A stretch of DNA of 64,000 bases from Helicobacter trogontum (GTDB lineage: Bacteria; Campylobacterota; Campylobacteria; Campylobacterales; Helicobacteraceae), in NCBI RefSeq assembly GCF_000765905.2, contig NZ_JRPL02000002.1, forward strand, positions 124,001 to 188,000, written 5' to 3'. Made by a program: the position numbers and the translations under genes. Of the stretch, positions 8,404-17,268 are shown in pieces. How positions within the stretch are numbered: the first letter of the stretch is position 1; each line of letters starts with the position of its first letter. The notes below the pieces were generated by a model. It was not told the origin of the DNA. It saw only the letters and a list, made by a program, of their open reading frames with translations, and did not search any database.

Positions 8404-10239
8404 CTAATCCTTGCCATTATTTGGTGTGATGATTGCTGTTGGTGTGTAATTTGTAGAATGATAGACAAAGCTTTGAAAACTTCGTGCATAATATTTTATA
8501 ATCATTTGTTGCATAAAGCTTTGTGTTGAGGGATAAAACCACGCATTATTGCTTAACATGAGAATATATTTTGCTCCAGTTGTATATGGCAATGTCATAG
8601 TTCCTTCATAGCAGTTTGCAATAGCGACATGTAGGCTTTGAGTGGAGAATGATATTATTTCATGCCCTTTATTGAATCCAAAGTCATTACCAAATATTTT
8701 TTTAAAAAGGGGTGATAAAATGGCATTAAATGGCAGGGTTTCTCCAAATGGCACAAGAATATTTTTATCAGCGATTAAGCTATATCCCTTTGAGAAAATA
8801 TACACACTATTGTAATAGCCATTTTGCATAGTCGGCATATTTATATAGCTTTCTTCTATTGAATCTAGATGTTTGTCTCTTTGTTTTAGGCTATCAAGCA
8901 TAAAAAGAGAGGATCTTTTTGTATGTGTATTAACAGATTCTATGCTTTGCATACGTATAGCCCCAACTACAATCGTAATATGCTTACTTAGGTCAAGCAA
9001 TGTATTGTAGATCTCTGTTTGTGCATTGAGGACTAGAGGGAAACTTGTTTCTGGTAGGATAACGAGTGGGTAGCCTTCATCTATTGCTTGTTGTATGGCT
9101 TCTAAATTATTAGCAATTATACTTTCCCGATTTACTTTTTCCCAACGCATATCTTGTGGATACTGCGTTTCTACAATTTTTGCATGTAGTTTTGGTGTAT
9201 GCTTGGTGGTACCATATTCCAAGGATATAAGCAACAGTAATGGGGCAAGTAGTTGCAAAGCACTTTTTACAATAATAAAGTAATATGAAAATGCTATACA
9301 GAGTAAGCTAATTAATGAAGCCTCAAAAACGCTATATGAGCTTAAATACGCAAGATTAAGCCAATTGAAATCAAATGGGTGGATAATAAAGAGTAATGCC
9401 GCCATAGTAATACGCCATGCAAGATTCTGAAAATATAAAAGAATCCATAATAACACGCCATAAATAATACCTACACATACTATGATGAATGGTGTGAGTA
9501 GGCTTAAGCTCTCGACAAAACGAAGCGCAAGTGCTATCCAATAGAATCCAAAAACACCGATAAAAAATCCAAACCAAAACCTATACATACGTGGTATAAA
9601 TAGAAATATAGCGATACTTAATGGATAAAATAAGCTAACACCAATATAGATATTTTTATGAAGTAGGGAAAATATACAGATACAAAGCACCATAAATACG
9701 ATGAAATAGGGCAATGCCATATCAACAATATGTCTCTTGGTGCAATATGCAGACATTTTACAAAGCTTTTTATTGTGTGTTTCTATTTGCAAACATACAA
9801 AAGTAGCGCAGACATAAAGCACAAAGCACATCAAAAGAAAACATAGGATTCCATATAAAAGGGGTGGCATAATCGATTCAAGTATAAACCACCAAAATGG
9901 CAACCAAAACAAAAAGCCAAAAAACATACCAATCAATGCTTTATGTAAAGTAGCCTTAAGTTTTGTATATTTTTTTGTGGATTGTGTGGGCAACATTTGT
10001 TTTGTATGCCCTTGCATAATTTTAAAAAGTAGGCGTGGATGAAAGATGTAAAATGGATAACAAAATAAGGCTTGCAACAATGAGGTAATATGCAGATATG
10101 TAGTTGCATGTCGCAATATGCTAAAATGTTCTGTTTTACAAGTTGTGAAAAATAGTTTTAAAAAGTTGTATATTTTGTTGCTTGTGTGTTGTTGCAAGTT
10201 TTTTTTCAAAATAGCCTCTCTTTTTTGATAGTTTTGCAA
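8404..10239 (-). CDS. lnt: Apolipoprotein N-acyltransferase Lnt
   Basis: Lnt adds the third acyl chain to the N-terminal cysteine of lipoproteins at the inner membrane. The first half is a string of hydrophobic segments; the second half is a nitrilase-type domain with all three catalytic residues visible: Glu397 (LPETSFP), Lys492 (ADKNILVPFGE) and Cys543 (ANCYEG). The frame gives 611 residues, about 100 longer than E. coli Lnt. The extra is at the N terminus, where the first codon is TTG (10239) without a good ribosome binding site. The true start may therefore be downstream, for instance at the Met codons around residues 75-82. Several lipoproteins in this window would be its substrates. Confidence 0.9.
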   Translation of the reverse strand: MQNYQKREAILKKNLQQHTSNKIYNFLKLFFTTCKTEHFSILRHATTYLHITSLLQALFCYPFYIFHPRLLFKIMQGHTKQMLPTQSTKKYTKLKATLHKALIGMFFGFLFWLPFWWFILESIMPPLLYGILCFLLMCFVLYVCATFVCLQIETHNKKLCKMSAYCTKRHIVDMALPYFIVFMVLCICIFSLLHKNIYIGVSLFYPLSIAIFLFIPRMYRFWFGFFIGVFGFYWIALALRFVESLSLLTPFIIVCVGIIYGVLLWILLYFQNLAWRITMAALLFIIHPFDFNWLNLAYLSSYSVFEASLISLLCIAFSYYFIIVKSALQLLAPLLLLISLEYGTTKHTPKLHAKIVETQYPQDMRWEKVNRESIIANNLEAIQQAIDEGYPLVILPETSFPLVLNAQTEIYNTLLDLSKHITIVVGAIRMQSIESVNTHTKRSSLFMLDSLKQRDKHLDSIEESYINMPTMQNGYYNSVYIFSKGYSLIADKNILVPFGETLPFNAILSPLFKKIFGNDFGFNKGHEIISFSTQSLHVAIANCYEGTMTLPYTTGAKYILMLSNNAWFYPSTQSFMQQMIIKYYARSFQSFVYHSTNYTPTAIITPNNGKD

Positions 10240-10404
10240 ACGCTACAATGAGTTTACTATCATATTGCACTTTGTGCGGTATTTTATCATAAATGCAAGA
10301 TTTTAGATAGGTATTTTCATGATCGTATCGCTGCATAGGGGTTTATAACGTCATAAACCATATATAAGCAGATAGCAAATTACGTATGCAATACAGAATT
10401 GTGA

Positions 10405-10410
10405 TACAAT
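10405..10410 (+). promoter_or_regulatory. Possible -10 element of the HydE-like gene
   Basis: TACAAT preceded by TGTGA lies about 46 bases before the ATG at 10456 and 30 bases before the GGGAG ribosome binding site. This is weak evidence alone. Confidence 0.3.
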
Positions 10411-10455
10411 ACAATAAGCATAGATTCTAAATATGATTAGCTACAGGGAGAAATA

Positions 10456-12237
10456 ATGGCAGCATTACAAAAAGAAGAAATTGAGACAAAATTGCAAGCT
10501 CGTTTGCAGTCTTTATCACACACAGCAAAAAGCACAATGTTGCAAAATGATTCTACAAAGACATGGTTAAAAGATCAGCTCTCACTTATTAATGTGCCAA
10601 AAACTATGCTTGATGTTTGTATAGAAATTTTAGAACACATGAGTGATTTAAAGGTAGTTTGGTTGCATTTACAAGAATGCACAGGTTGTAGTGAAAGTTT
10701 GCTAAGGACAGAAGCACCAAGCTTTGAAGTTTTGCTTTTTGATATTTTTAAAATTGTATATCATGATTTAGTGATGGTATCAAGTGGGCATGGGGCTACT
10801 GCGGCATTAGAGTATGCAAGTTCACATGAAAAATATGTGCTGCTTGTTGAGGGAAGTGTGCCTATGGGTTTTGCAAAAGATTATATTACACTTGGCAATA
10901 GAAATGGATATGATGAGGTTTCTCATCTCTTGCATAATGCAGAAGCAGTATTTGCAGTTGGGACATGTTCTAGTTTTGGTGGAATCCAGAGTGCTTACCC
11001 AAATCCTACAAATGGACATGCTTTAAGTGAGATTTTTGAAAGAGAAGTTATTAATATCCCAGGTTGTCCACCTAGTGATAAAAATATTGTAGCAACATTG
11101 CTTTATTACTATCTCTTTGGAGAATCCCCAAGTCTTGATTCACTTAAAAGACCATTGTGGGCGTATGGTAAAAGTGTGCATGACTTGTGTGAGCGAAAGA
11201 GTTTTTTTATGTCTGGTGACTTTGTAGAATCCTTTGATGATCCCAATATGAAAGAAGGTTATTGTCTATATAAGGTTGGGTGCAAGGGTCCATACACTTA
11301 TAATAATTGTCCAAAAGTAAAGTTTAATGCAAAAACAAGTTGGCCTGTGCAGGGCGGACATGGATGTATTGGTTGTAGTGAGCCAAATTTCTGGGATAAT
11401 TTTGGCAATATTGAAAAACCCTTAAGCAATAAAAGTTTTTTTACTCTTAACGAAAAGTTTGTGCCAAAGATACTCCCTTTAAGCTATAAGAAACTCCAAG
11501 CTCCTATACAAAATACACAAGAATACATGCAATTTGCAAATACGCTTAAAAGCACAAAAAATCTTTTTATTAATCTAGGTGTAGATGAAAGCAGTGTTGT
11601 ATTGTATGAGGATGGTGAATGCAAACCATTGATCTCTTGTGCTATTTCGCTCAATCCAAAACTTGTATTGCAAAGCTATGAAAGCAAAAACAAGCAAGGG
11701 AAAAAGCTTTATGCAAATTATCAAAATAAAATGAAAGATCGTTATATTGAATTAATGAAACTTTGTGATAAAGAGAGGATAAGTAGCAATATTAATGATG
11801 CATTTAGCCTTTTTGCAATGATTTTAGATGATAAAACATTGATTGATGAGGAAATAAACATGATTAATATGTGGTTAGAATCTAGCCTTAATCCTTTAGG
11901 AGGAAATTTTCAAACTACACATATTTTACAGCTTGCAAAGAGTTTTAAATTTCCACATGTAAGTGAGTTGGGATTTAAGTTTAAAAAGGACAATGATTAT
12001 TATATGCTTGATTATGCAAAGGCACTCTCCATTGCTATGTCGTATCGTATAGGTGGGTTGGACATGCATGGATTGGCGTATAGCATGGCGTGTGATTTGG
12101 CGAATGCGTTTGTTGAAATTATAGATACAACATGTGATACTATCGTATTGCAAGGCGAGATGTTTAATTTATCGTTTATTCAGCAAATCTTTACTAGACG
12201 TTTAAAAGATAAAACGATAGTGGTGCTTACTTACTAG
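10456..12237 (+). CDS. Orphan [NiFe]-hydrogenase small-subunit homologue (HydE/HydA2-like)
   Basis: Residues 65-350 resemble the iron-sulfur small subunit of [NiFe] hydrogenases. The proximal cluster motif is CTGCSES (Cys75, Cys78), followed by VGTCSSFGG and INIPGCPPS, then a second cluster region (KVGCKGP, NNCPKVKF, GGHGCIGCSEP). There is no twin-arginine signal, so it is probably cytoplasmic. After about residue 345 comes a 250-residue extension of unknown fold with almost no cysteine. No large subunit or maturation gene is adjacent. From memory, H. pylori HydE (HP0635) and C. jejuni HydA2 (Cj1399c) have this kind of architecture; their role is not settled. An electron-transfer or assembly role is possible. 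The start ATG has GGGAG upstream. Confidence 0.75.
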   Translation: MAALQKEEIETKLQARLQSLSHTAKSTMLQNDSTKTWLKDQLSLINVPKTMLDVCIEILEHMSDLKVVWLHLQECTGCSESLLRTEAPSFEVLLFDIFKIVYHDLVMVSSGHGATAALEYASSHEKYVLLVEGSVPMGFAKDYITLGNRNGYDEVSHLLHNAEAVFAVGTCSSFGGIQSAYPNPTNGHALSEIFEREVINIPGCPPSDKNIVATLLYYYLFGESPSLDSLKRPLWAYGKSVHDLCERKSFFMSGDFVESFDDPNMKEGYCLYKVGCKGPYTYNNCPKVKFNAKTSWPVQGGHGCIGCSEPNFWDNFGNIEKPLSNKSFFTLNEKFVPKILPLSYKKLQAPIQNTQEYMQFANTLKSTKNLFINLGVDESSVVLYEDGECKPLISCAISLNPKLVLQSYESKNKQGKKLYANYQNKMKDRYIELMKLCDKERISSNINDAFSLFAMILDDKTLIDEEINMINMWLESSLNPLGGNFQTTHILQLAKSFKFPHVSELGFKFKKDNDYYMLDYAKALSIAMSYRIGGLDMHGLAYSMACDLANAFVEIIDTTCDTIVLQGEMFNLSFIQQIFTRRLKDKTIVVLTY

Positions 12238-12721
12238 GCTATATCTATACATGAGATTTGTTGCTTGGATAAATGGATTTCTAGATTCTGCATGTTTGTA
12301 TTATAAGAAGAAGTAGTTGTAAGCAAAAAGCTATACTTAAGCCTTTAGACTTTTCCCAATTTATGAGTGTTTTTGTATAAGCTGTATACATGCCATAAAT
12401 AATCAACATATAGATTGTTGGGTGTATCATATAGTTTTCTCTATTCTATTTGTAGCAAATCAATATAGCCTCATTAAAAAGCTACATTTATGTTTATGCA
12501 GTTTAGTATTTGATTATGTCGTTAGGTAATAGGCTTGTTGGTTGTGTAGATTAGTGTTTCAGGATTAAGATTTTGATGCGTTTTATTTGGTTAAGATTAT
12601 TAACAAGGCAATTTAAGAAGTGAGGTCAAAGAAGAGATATGGGCTTGGTCCCAAATTGTTTGAACTTTTAAGCTAGAGGGTTTATCATTTGTGTTTTTAG
12701 AGGTAGGTAGAGCATCTTTCT
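12238..12721. other. Intergenic region, 484 bp, no gene seen
   Basis: This spacer lies between the ends of the convergent HydE-like gene (+) and a lipoprotein gene (-). No frame, tRNA or clear terminator hairpin was found. Confidence 0.65.
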
Positions 12722-13354
12722 TTATTGATAGTTAAGGTATTGCAGGATTATTTCTGTATGGGTGTCTTTTTGTGTGAAAACAATCGTGCATGATTGCTCT
12801 TGTGCTTCATTTCTATATAAAATCCACAGCTGCTTTAAATCATTATCTTTTTTGTTAATCCTTTGTTGGTTGCTTTCTTTCCAAAGAGTTGTTATGGTGC
12901 TTTGATTGTTTTGTATAATTTCATTTCTAAAAGATGGAGTGTTAGTTAGAAAATTTAAGAATTTTAATTTTTTCATGATGGCAAAACTTTGTTTTATATT
13001 TTTGTTATAGATAAAATACTTTTTCGCACCACTATTTTCATTACATGTAAATGGCAAGTCATTAATCTTTTCCCCTTTAAATCTTCCATTTTCTAATGCT
13101 CCAAAAACAAGGCTTCTATCTGGTGGATATTCACAAAAATCAATGTATGGAGCCCCTGTTATAGAATCTTTTTTTAGCTTAAAAGATTCTATTTGTTGTG
13201 CAAAAGCTTCTTTAAAAAATGGCTCAAAATCTTTTATTATAATCTGTGCTTGTTTTGAATCTAGCATATGGTTTTTTGATACACCTTTTGCTAAATTTTG
13301 TGCTTCTATGCTGCTACAAGCCATCAATGTCAATATCGCAAAAATGCGTTGCAT
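12722..13354 (-). CDS. Hypothetical exported protein, probable lipoprotein
   Basis: I do not recognise this 210-residue protein. It begins MQRIFAILTLMACSS, a short signal peptide with a lipobox-like LMAC, so it is probably a lipoprotein anchored through Cys13. The rest is polar, with isolated cysteines (DFCEYPP, PFTCNEN, QSCTIVF) that could form a disulfide. AAAGGA lies a few bases before the ATG. It follows the MnmC-like gene by 33 bases on the same strand, so the two are likely co-transcribed. No known domain is apparent; the function is unknown. Confidence 0.75.
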   Translation of the reverse strand: MQRIFAILTLMACSSIEAQNLAKGVSKNHMLDSKQAQIIIKDFEPFFKEAFAQQIESFKLKKDSITGAPYIDFCEYPPDRSLVFGALENGRFKGEKINDLPFTCNENSGAKKYFIYNKNIKQSFAIMKKLKFLNFLTNTPSFRNEIIQNNQSTITTLWKESNQQRINKKDNDLKQLWILYRNEAQEQSCTIVFTQKDTHTEIILQYLNYQ

Positions 13355-13387
13355 GTAATATCCTTTATTTTATAAGACAAAACCCAT

Positions 13388-14179
13388 TTATTTATAAAAA
13401 ATACTTCCCCATGTATATTTCAATGTATTAAATCCAGCTCTTTTTGCTGCTTCAAGTACAACTCGTGCCTTTGCATAGGTTGTGATAATACATGGAGTTT
13501 TTGTAATTTTATAGAGTGTTTGAAAGTATTTTGTGTCCCATAACTCCTCATTGTATGCTTGACTAAAGGCATCTTGAAATACAATGTCAAAAAAGCCCGT
13601 GCGAAATTGTAAAAGATATGTAAGTGCGTTACCATGCAAATAATAGAGTGTTTGTTGTTTGTTGTGATAATATGATTGCTTATAGAGCATATGCAGGATT
13701 GTTTTACTTTGAGGAATATTTTGGTATGGGAAATCACTGAGCTCTTGTAAAAACAAATCTTTCTCAGGTGAATAGATCTCACATGTCTTAAAATAAGTTA
13801 AAGCCAACATTGCATTGTATCCAAGCCCAAAACATATATCCAATATACGCACAGGACGTGTGAGATTTTGTGTTTGCAAAGATTGTATAAGAGTGCTGAT
13901 ATTGTGTTGTAGTGGTGTTAAATCTGCATAGATTTTATAATGTTTCTGTATAGAATCTACTTGTTGCAAAAAAGTTTCACGTGTATTGATATCGCAAAAA
14001 TTACCATTATTTTGAAAAAAAATCGCAGGATAAATATGCTTTAATAATGTTTCAGTGTAAGCACCCAAGCTTTTTGAGTGATAGCTTTGCTTATAGGTAT
14101 TGTTGTAGACACTAAAGCTTTTATCTAAACCTTGCACTATATTGTCGTAAATGGGTGCTGCGTCATTATAAATTGCCAT
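13388..14179 (-). CDS. MnmC-like SAM-dependent methyltransferase (single domain)
   Basis: This 263-residue protein has motif I of class I methyltransferases (ILDICFGLGYNAML) and the downstream signature FDIVFQDAFSQAYNEELWD, close to the DAFSP...ELW block of the MnmC methyltransferase domain that finishes 5-methylaminomethyl-2-thiouridine in tRNA wobble positions. It lacks the C-terminal FAD oxidase domain of E. coli MnmC, so it corresponds to the standalone (MnmD-type) form. Its Gln replaces the usual Pro in the DAFSP motif. The start at 14179 has only a weak ribosome binding site. It lies just after the SRP RNA on the same strand, a translation-themed neighbourhood. Exact substrate is inferred. 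Confidence 0.75.
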   Translation of the reverse strand: MAIYNDAAPIYDNIVQGLDKSFSVYNNTYKQSYHSKSLGAYTETLLKHIYPAIFFQNNGNFCDINTRETFLQQVDSIQKHYKIYADLTPLQHNISTLIQSLQTQNLTRPVRILDICFGLGYNAMLALTYFKTCEIYSPEKDLFLQELSDFPYQNIPQSKTILHMLYKQSYYHNKQQTLYYLHGNALTYLLQFRTGFFDIVFQDAFSQAYNEELWDTKYFQTLYKITKTPCIITTYAKARVVLEAAKRAGFNTLKYTWGSIFYK

Positions 14180-14252
14180 AACTTGGAATCCGAATTAATT
14201 AATTTGATGTTTTAGGTAAATCTAAAATTAGAGGTTTCAATATGGAGTATTT

Positions 14253-14365
14253 AAAAACCCTTCCAGCCAGGAACCAATGGCACACAAACTTTGCAAGTGC
14301 TCTGCTATGTTCCCATCCTGAAGCGTTGCTCACAAAGCCTATTGCATAGGGCTAACTAGAAAGGC
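14253..14365 (-). ncRNA. ffs: Signal recognition particle RNA, small bacterial type (4.5S)
   Basis: Read on the minus strand, the region forms a long hairpin. CCUUUC (14364-14359) pairs with GGAAGG near the 3' end, and AGCC pairs with GGCU. At the tip is the conserved SRP core: CAGG, then UG, the GGAA tetraloop (14313-14310), CA, then AGCAG, matching the domain IV layout CAGG-GGAA-AGCAG that binds Ffh. A run of five U at 14257-14253 closes the gene. The roughly 113-nt length suits the small bacterial form. It lies between alanine dehydrogenase and the MnmC-like gene, both on the same strand. Ends are estimates. Confidence 0.85.
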
Positions 14366-14406
14366 GTTCTCATTATATCTTATTTTATTTTAAATAATGC
14401 TTAAAT

Positions 14407-15516
14407 TTAGCATAATACCTCTTTTGCTTCAGTATATGCTATACCGAATGCATCACTCACGCCTTTATACGTGCATTTACCATTATAGGTGTTAAGCCCC
14501 TCTAAAATCCCACTATCTTTTAATGCTGCCTCTTTTACACCGAGTTTTGCTATGTTTAACCCAAAGTTAAGTGTAGAATCAGTTAAAGCCAGAGTTGCAG
14601 TTTTTGCCACAGCACCAGGCATATTCGCTACACAATAATGCAAGATTCCATCAATATCAAATATAGGATTATCATGTGTTGTTGGTCTTGAGGTTTCAAA
14701 GCAACCCCCTTGATCGATTGCCACATCAGTAAGGATTGAGCCTACTTTCATGCATTGTAAATCATCTTTTTTTACAAGTTTTGGTGCTTTTGCACCCGGT
14801 ATCAATACTGCACCAATCACAACATCAGAATCAGCAATACTAGAGAGTAAGTTAGCACGAGAGCTAAAGAGCGTATGGATACGCATATTAAATATTTGAT
14901 CTACATAGGCAAGTCTAGCAGTATCAATATCAAGTATTGTTACATCCGCACCCATACCCACTGCAAGTTGTGCTGCATTTAATCCCACTACACCAGCACC
15001 AATAATTGTGACTTTGCCTTTTGGAGTACCTGGAATCCCACTAAGAAGTGTGCCATTGCCGCCAAAAGTTTTTTGAATATATTTTGCAGATTCTATAACT
15101 GCAAGTCGTCCAGCAATAGAACTCATAGGTGCTAAACAAGGTAATACGTTACGCACCTTAATCGTCTCGTATGCCACTGCATTAATCTTTTTTTCAAGCA
15201 GCATATCAGTTAATTTTCGATCAGCAGCTAAATGTAAATAAGTGAAAAGTGTTTGCCCTTCTTTGAAATAGTTGTATTCGCTTTCAATAGGTTCTTTTAC
15301 TTTTATAATCATATCGCTTTGCTTAAATAAAGTTTCTTTATCGACAATCTCAGCACCAGCCTTATGATACTCTTCATCGCTAAAACCAATCGCACTCCCA
15401 GCATCATGTTCAATAAAGATTTTGTGCCCAGCTTCTTTATATTCATGCACATTGGATGGTGTCAAACCAACACGATATTCATGCACTTTTATTTCTTTTG
15501 GACAGCCAATAACCAT
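14407..15516 (-). CDS. ald: Alanine dehydrogenase
   Basis: The enzyme is NAD-dependent and interconverts L-alanine and pyruvate plus ammonia in the cytoplasm. At 369 residues it has the family length. The N-terminal half begins MVIGCPKEIKVHEYRVGLTP and contains the substrate-binding FTYLHLAAD stretch; the NAD-binding fold is shown by VTIIGAGVVGLNAAQLA followed by the acidic end of strand two (ILDID). The segment DVAIDQGGCFETSRPTTH is also typical. AAGGAGACAT lies ideally before the ATG. It stands alone between the SRP RNA and a small possible frame. The neighbouring genes for amino-acid use (gab cluster, binding lipoprotein) fit a cell growing on amino acids. Confidence 0.95.
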   Translation of the reverse strand: MVIGCPKEIKVHEYRVGLTPSNVHEYKEAGHKIFIEHDAGSAIGFSDEEYHKAGAEIVDKETLFKQSDMIIKVKEPIESEYNYFKEGQTLFTYLHLAADRKLTDMLLEKKINAVAYETIKVRNVLPCLAPMSSIAGRLAVIESAKYIQKTFGGNGTLLSGIPGTPKGKVTIIGAGVVGLNAAQLAVGMGADVTILDIDTARLAYVDQIFNMRIHTLFSSRANLLSSIADSDVVIGAVLIPGAKAPKLVKKDDLQCMKVGSILTDVAIDQGGCFETSRPTTHDNPIFDIDGILHYCVANMPGAVAKTATLALTDSTLNFGLNIAKLGVKEAALKDSGILEGLNTYNGKCTYKGVSDAFGIAYTEAKEVLC

Positions 15517-16038
15517 AATGTCTCCTTAAAGTATATATGTCGTAGCCCTTTGCAATGCCTCATAAATACATGCTTTATCGGTAAATATGCAGGGTTACCT
15601 AGAAAATATAAGTTATCATAATAAATAAAAGCAATATAGTTTATATTTTAGTCAAATAAATAAGCATATGTTACATTATGTAATATCATATAAGTATGAT
15701 GATGCATTTTATATCATTTTGAAACATATTTTGTAATGATTGGGCTTATTCTAGCATACTGAGCTGTTGTGTGTAGGCATGAGTTATAAAAGCATAGGTT
15801 AGCAGGGAAGTAAGAAGTTTATTTATCATAAACACTCCTTGCATTTTCCTTACTAATTCAGAGTTGAAATCAAGGTAATATTGGCAGTAGAATATATCAG
15901 AAATACATAGATTGTTACATCTATCTAGTTTATATATAACCATACAACACAAGAACTCCCATTTTGAAAAAATGGGTGACTTACTGACTTGTAAAATAAG
16001 GAGAAAGACTACTTAAGTTTAAAATATTATATATTACA
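15517..16038. other. Intergenic region, 522 bp, holding only a tiny possible frame
   Basis: This is AT-rich spacer between ald and an outer membrane protein gene, both on the minus strand. Apart from the 27-codon frame at 15746-15829 nothing could be recognised. Confidence 0.6.
15746..15829 (-). CDS. Possible 27-residue exported peptide or remnant
   Basis: A short frame starting at 15829 encodes a basic start, a hydrophobic stretch (LLTSLLTYAF) and a short polar end. It has a near-perfect ribosome binding site, AAGGAGTG, four bases before the ATG. It could be a genuine tiny membrane peptide, a leader, or the surviving signal peptide of a decayed outer membrane protein gene. No homologue is recognised. 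Confidence 0.3.
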   Translation of the reverse strand: MINKLLTSLLTYAFITHAYTQQLSMLE

Positions 16039-16734
16039 CTAGAAGATATAAGAATAACCCACATTAATTACATGTGTATTCATGAGGAATTCTATTGTGC
16101 CAATTCTTTCTTTAATATTGTATCCAGCGGCTAATGTTTGGATTTTTGCACCTATTTCCACTTTATGCGAACTTGCAAAAGTTGCTGCAATACCAACATT
16201 TATAGGGATATTAAAGCCATTGTATTGTTGACTCTTAAATTCATCAATTCCCGACTTGCTACCAGTTAACCCAGTGATACCATAGCCAAGTCCAAATCCC
16301 ACATACGCACCAAGTGTAAAGTTGCCTGTATTTAAGAAATTTATTAACGCATCAACATTGAATGTAATATTTTGAAAAGATGTGTGAAGTTCTTGATCTG
16401 TTGGAGTTTCTGAGAAGAATAGTCTATTGCCATTAAAATCATAACCTAGATAACCTCTAATGCCTACTATTGGTATAAAGAAATACTGATACCCAACATT
16501 TAAGCCAACATTGAATGTAGCAATATTTGCTTTATCAATTCTCACCATTTGATAGCCCTGATCGTCCAAGGCCTTATTATCTACATATACACCTATGCCA
16601 AATAGTGAAACACCGCCATGCACACCTACAAAGGCACCACTTTTTTCTCCACTACTATCTGCTGCTAAAGCATTATTGCTAAGTCCTAGTGTAAGTAGTG
16701 TGCTCATAGCCATTATACTAAGGGTTTTTCTCAT
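16039..16734 (-). CDS. Helicobacter-type outer membrane beta-barrel protein
   Basis: This 231-residue protein has a signal peptide (LLTLGLSNNALA, cleavage before ADSS) and alternating hydrophobic strands with many aromatic and glycine residues (FVGVHGGVSLFGIGVYV, GAYVGFGLGYGITGL). It ends in YSYIF, a C-terminal aromatic as needed for BAM recognition. It resembles the small eight-stranded members of the Helicobacter outer membrane protein family; adhesion or porin activity cannot be decided. AAAGGATG precedes the ATG. A 7-bp inverted repeat, TTTAACT (16758-16764) with AGTTAAA (16771-16777), lies just upstream and would form a hairpin in the 5' leader. Confidence 0.85.
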   Translation of the reverse strand: MRKTLSIMAMSTLLTLGLSNNALAADSSGEKSGAFVGVHGGVSLFGIGVYVDNKALDDQGYQMVRIDKANIATFNVGLNVGYQYFFIPIVGIRGYLGYDFNGNRLFFSETPTDQELHTSFQNITFNVDALINFLNTGNFTLGAYVGFGLGYGITGLTGSKSGIDEFKSQQYNGFNIPINVGIAATFASSHKVEIGAKIQTLAAGYNIKERIGTIEFLMNTHVINVGYSYIF

Positions 16735-17268
16735 GATTCATCCTTTAAAATAAAACCTTTAACTTATGAGAGTTAAAAAGTAGCCCACGTTCTAGTGAAA
16801 ATAAACAAACTTCACTCCATAAAAACAAAAAAAATAATTTTTATTATTTTTAAAGAATAAATGTAACATTTTGATGAGTTTTTTATAGTTTTATATAAAA
16901 TGAGATGGTATGTGGTTGTGTTAAGTGTTTGAAATCTAGATGTATCCATATCTTGGTGGCTTAGTGGGCTTATGGTATAAACAATAAGGCTTTAGTATCT
17001 ATGTTAAAAGATGTATGCCTTGAGGAATCTGGACTTCTTTAAAATGCAATGCTAAGTATAATGCAAGTTGAATGTGGATTCTAGAAAAATTAGATTTGTT
17101 AAAAGTTTAAACTCACAGATACTTTATATAAGTTAGTTTGTATTTTTGCTATTGCGAAGTGATCGTGCCTTAATAAGCAACAACTCTTCATACAATTATA
17201 TGAATTAAATCCATCTTTATATAATAAAGGTGTTTAGACTCTAAGATCTATTATTTTACACAGAGTTT
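16735..17268. other. Intergenic region, 534 bp, no gene seen
   Basis: Upstream of the outer membrane protein gene (-) and downstream of the DHH gene (-). Apart from the small hairpin at 16758-16777, nothing recognisable was seen. No tRNA was found. Confidence 0.65.

Noticed and set aside
10193-10206. Poly-T/A run near the start of lnt, considered as a phase-variation tract.
   Set aside because: Runs of eight A or T are common in this AT-rich window, and the lnt frame is intact.
10136-10336. A 66-codon minus-strand frame overlapping the start of lnt, considered as a separate small gene.
   Set aside because: It overlaps the lnt coding sequence in another frame and shows no protein-like signature or ribosome binding site.
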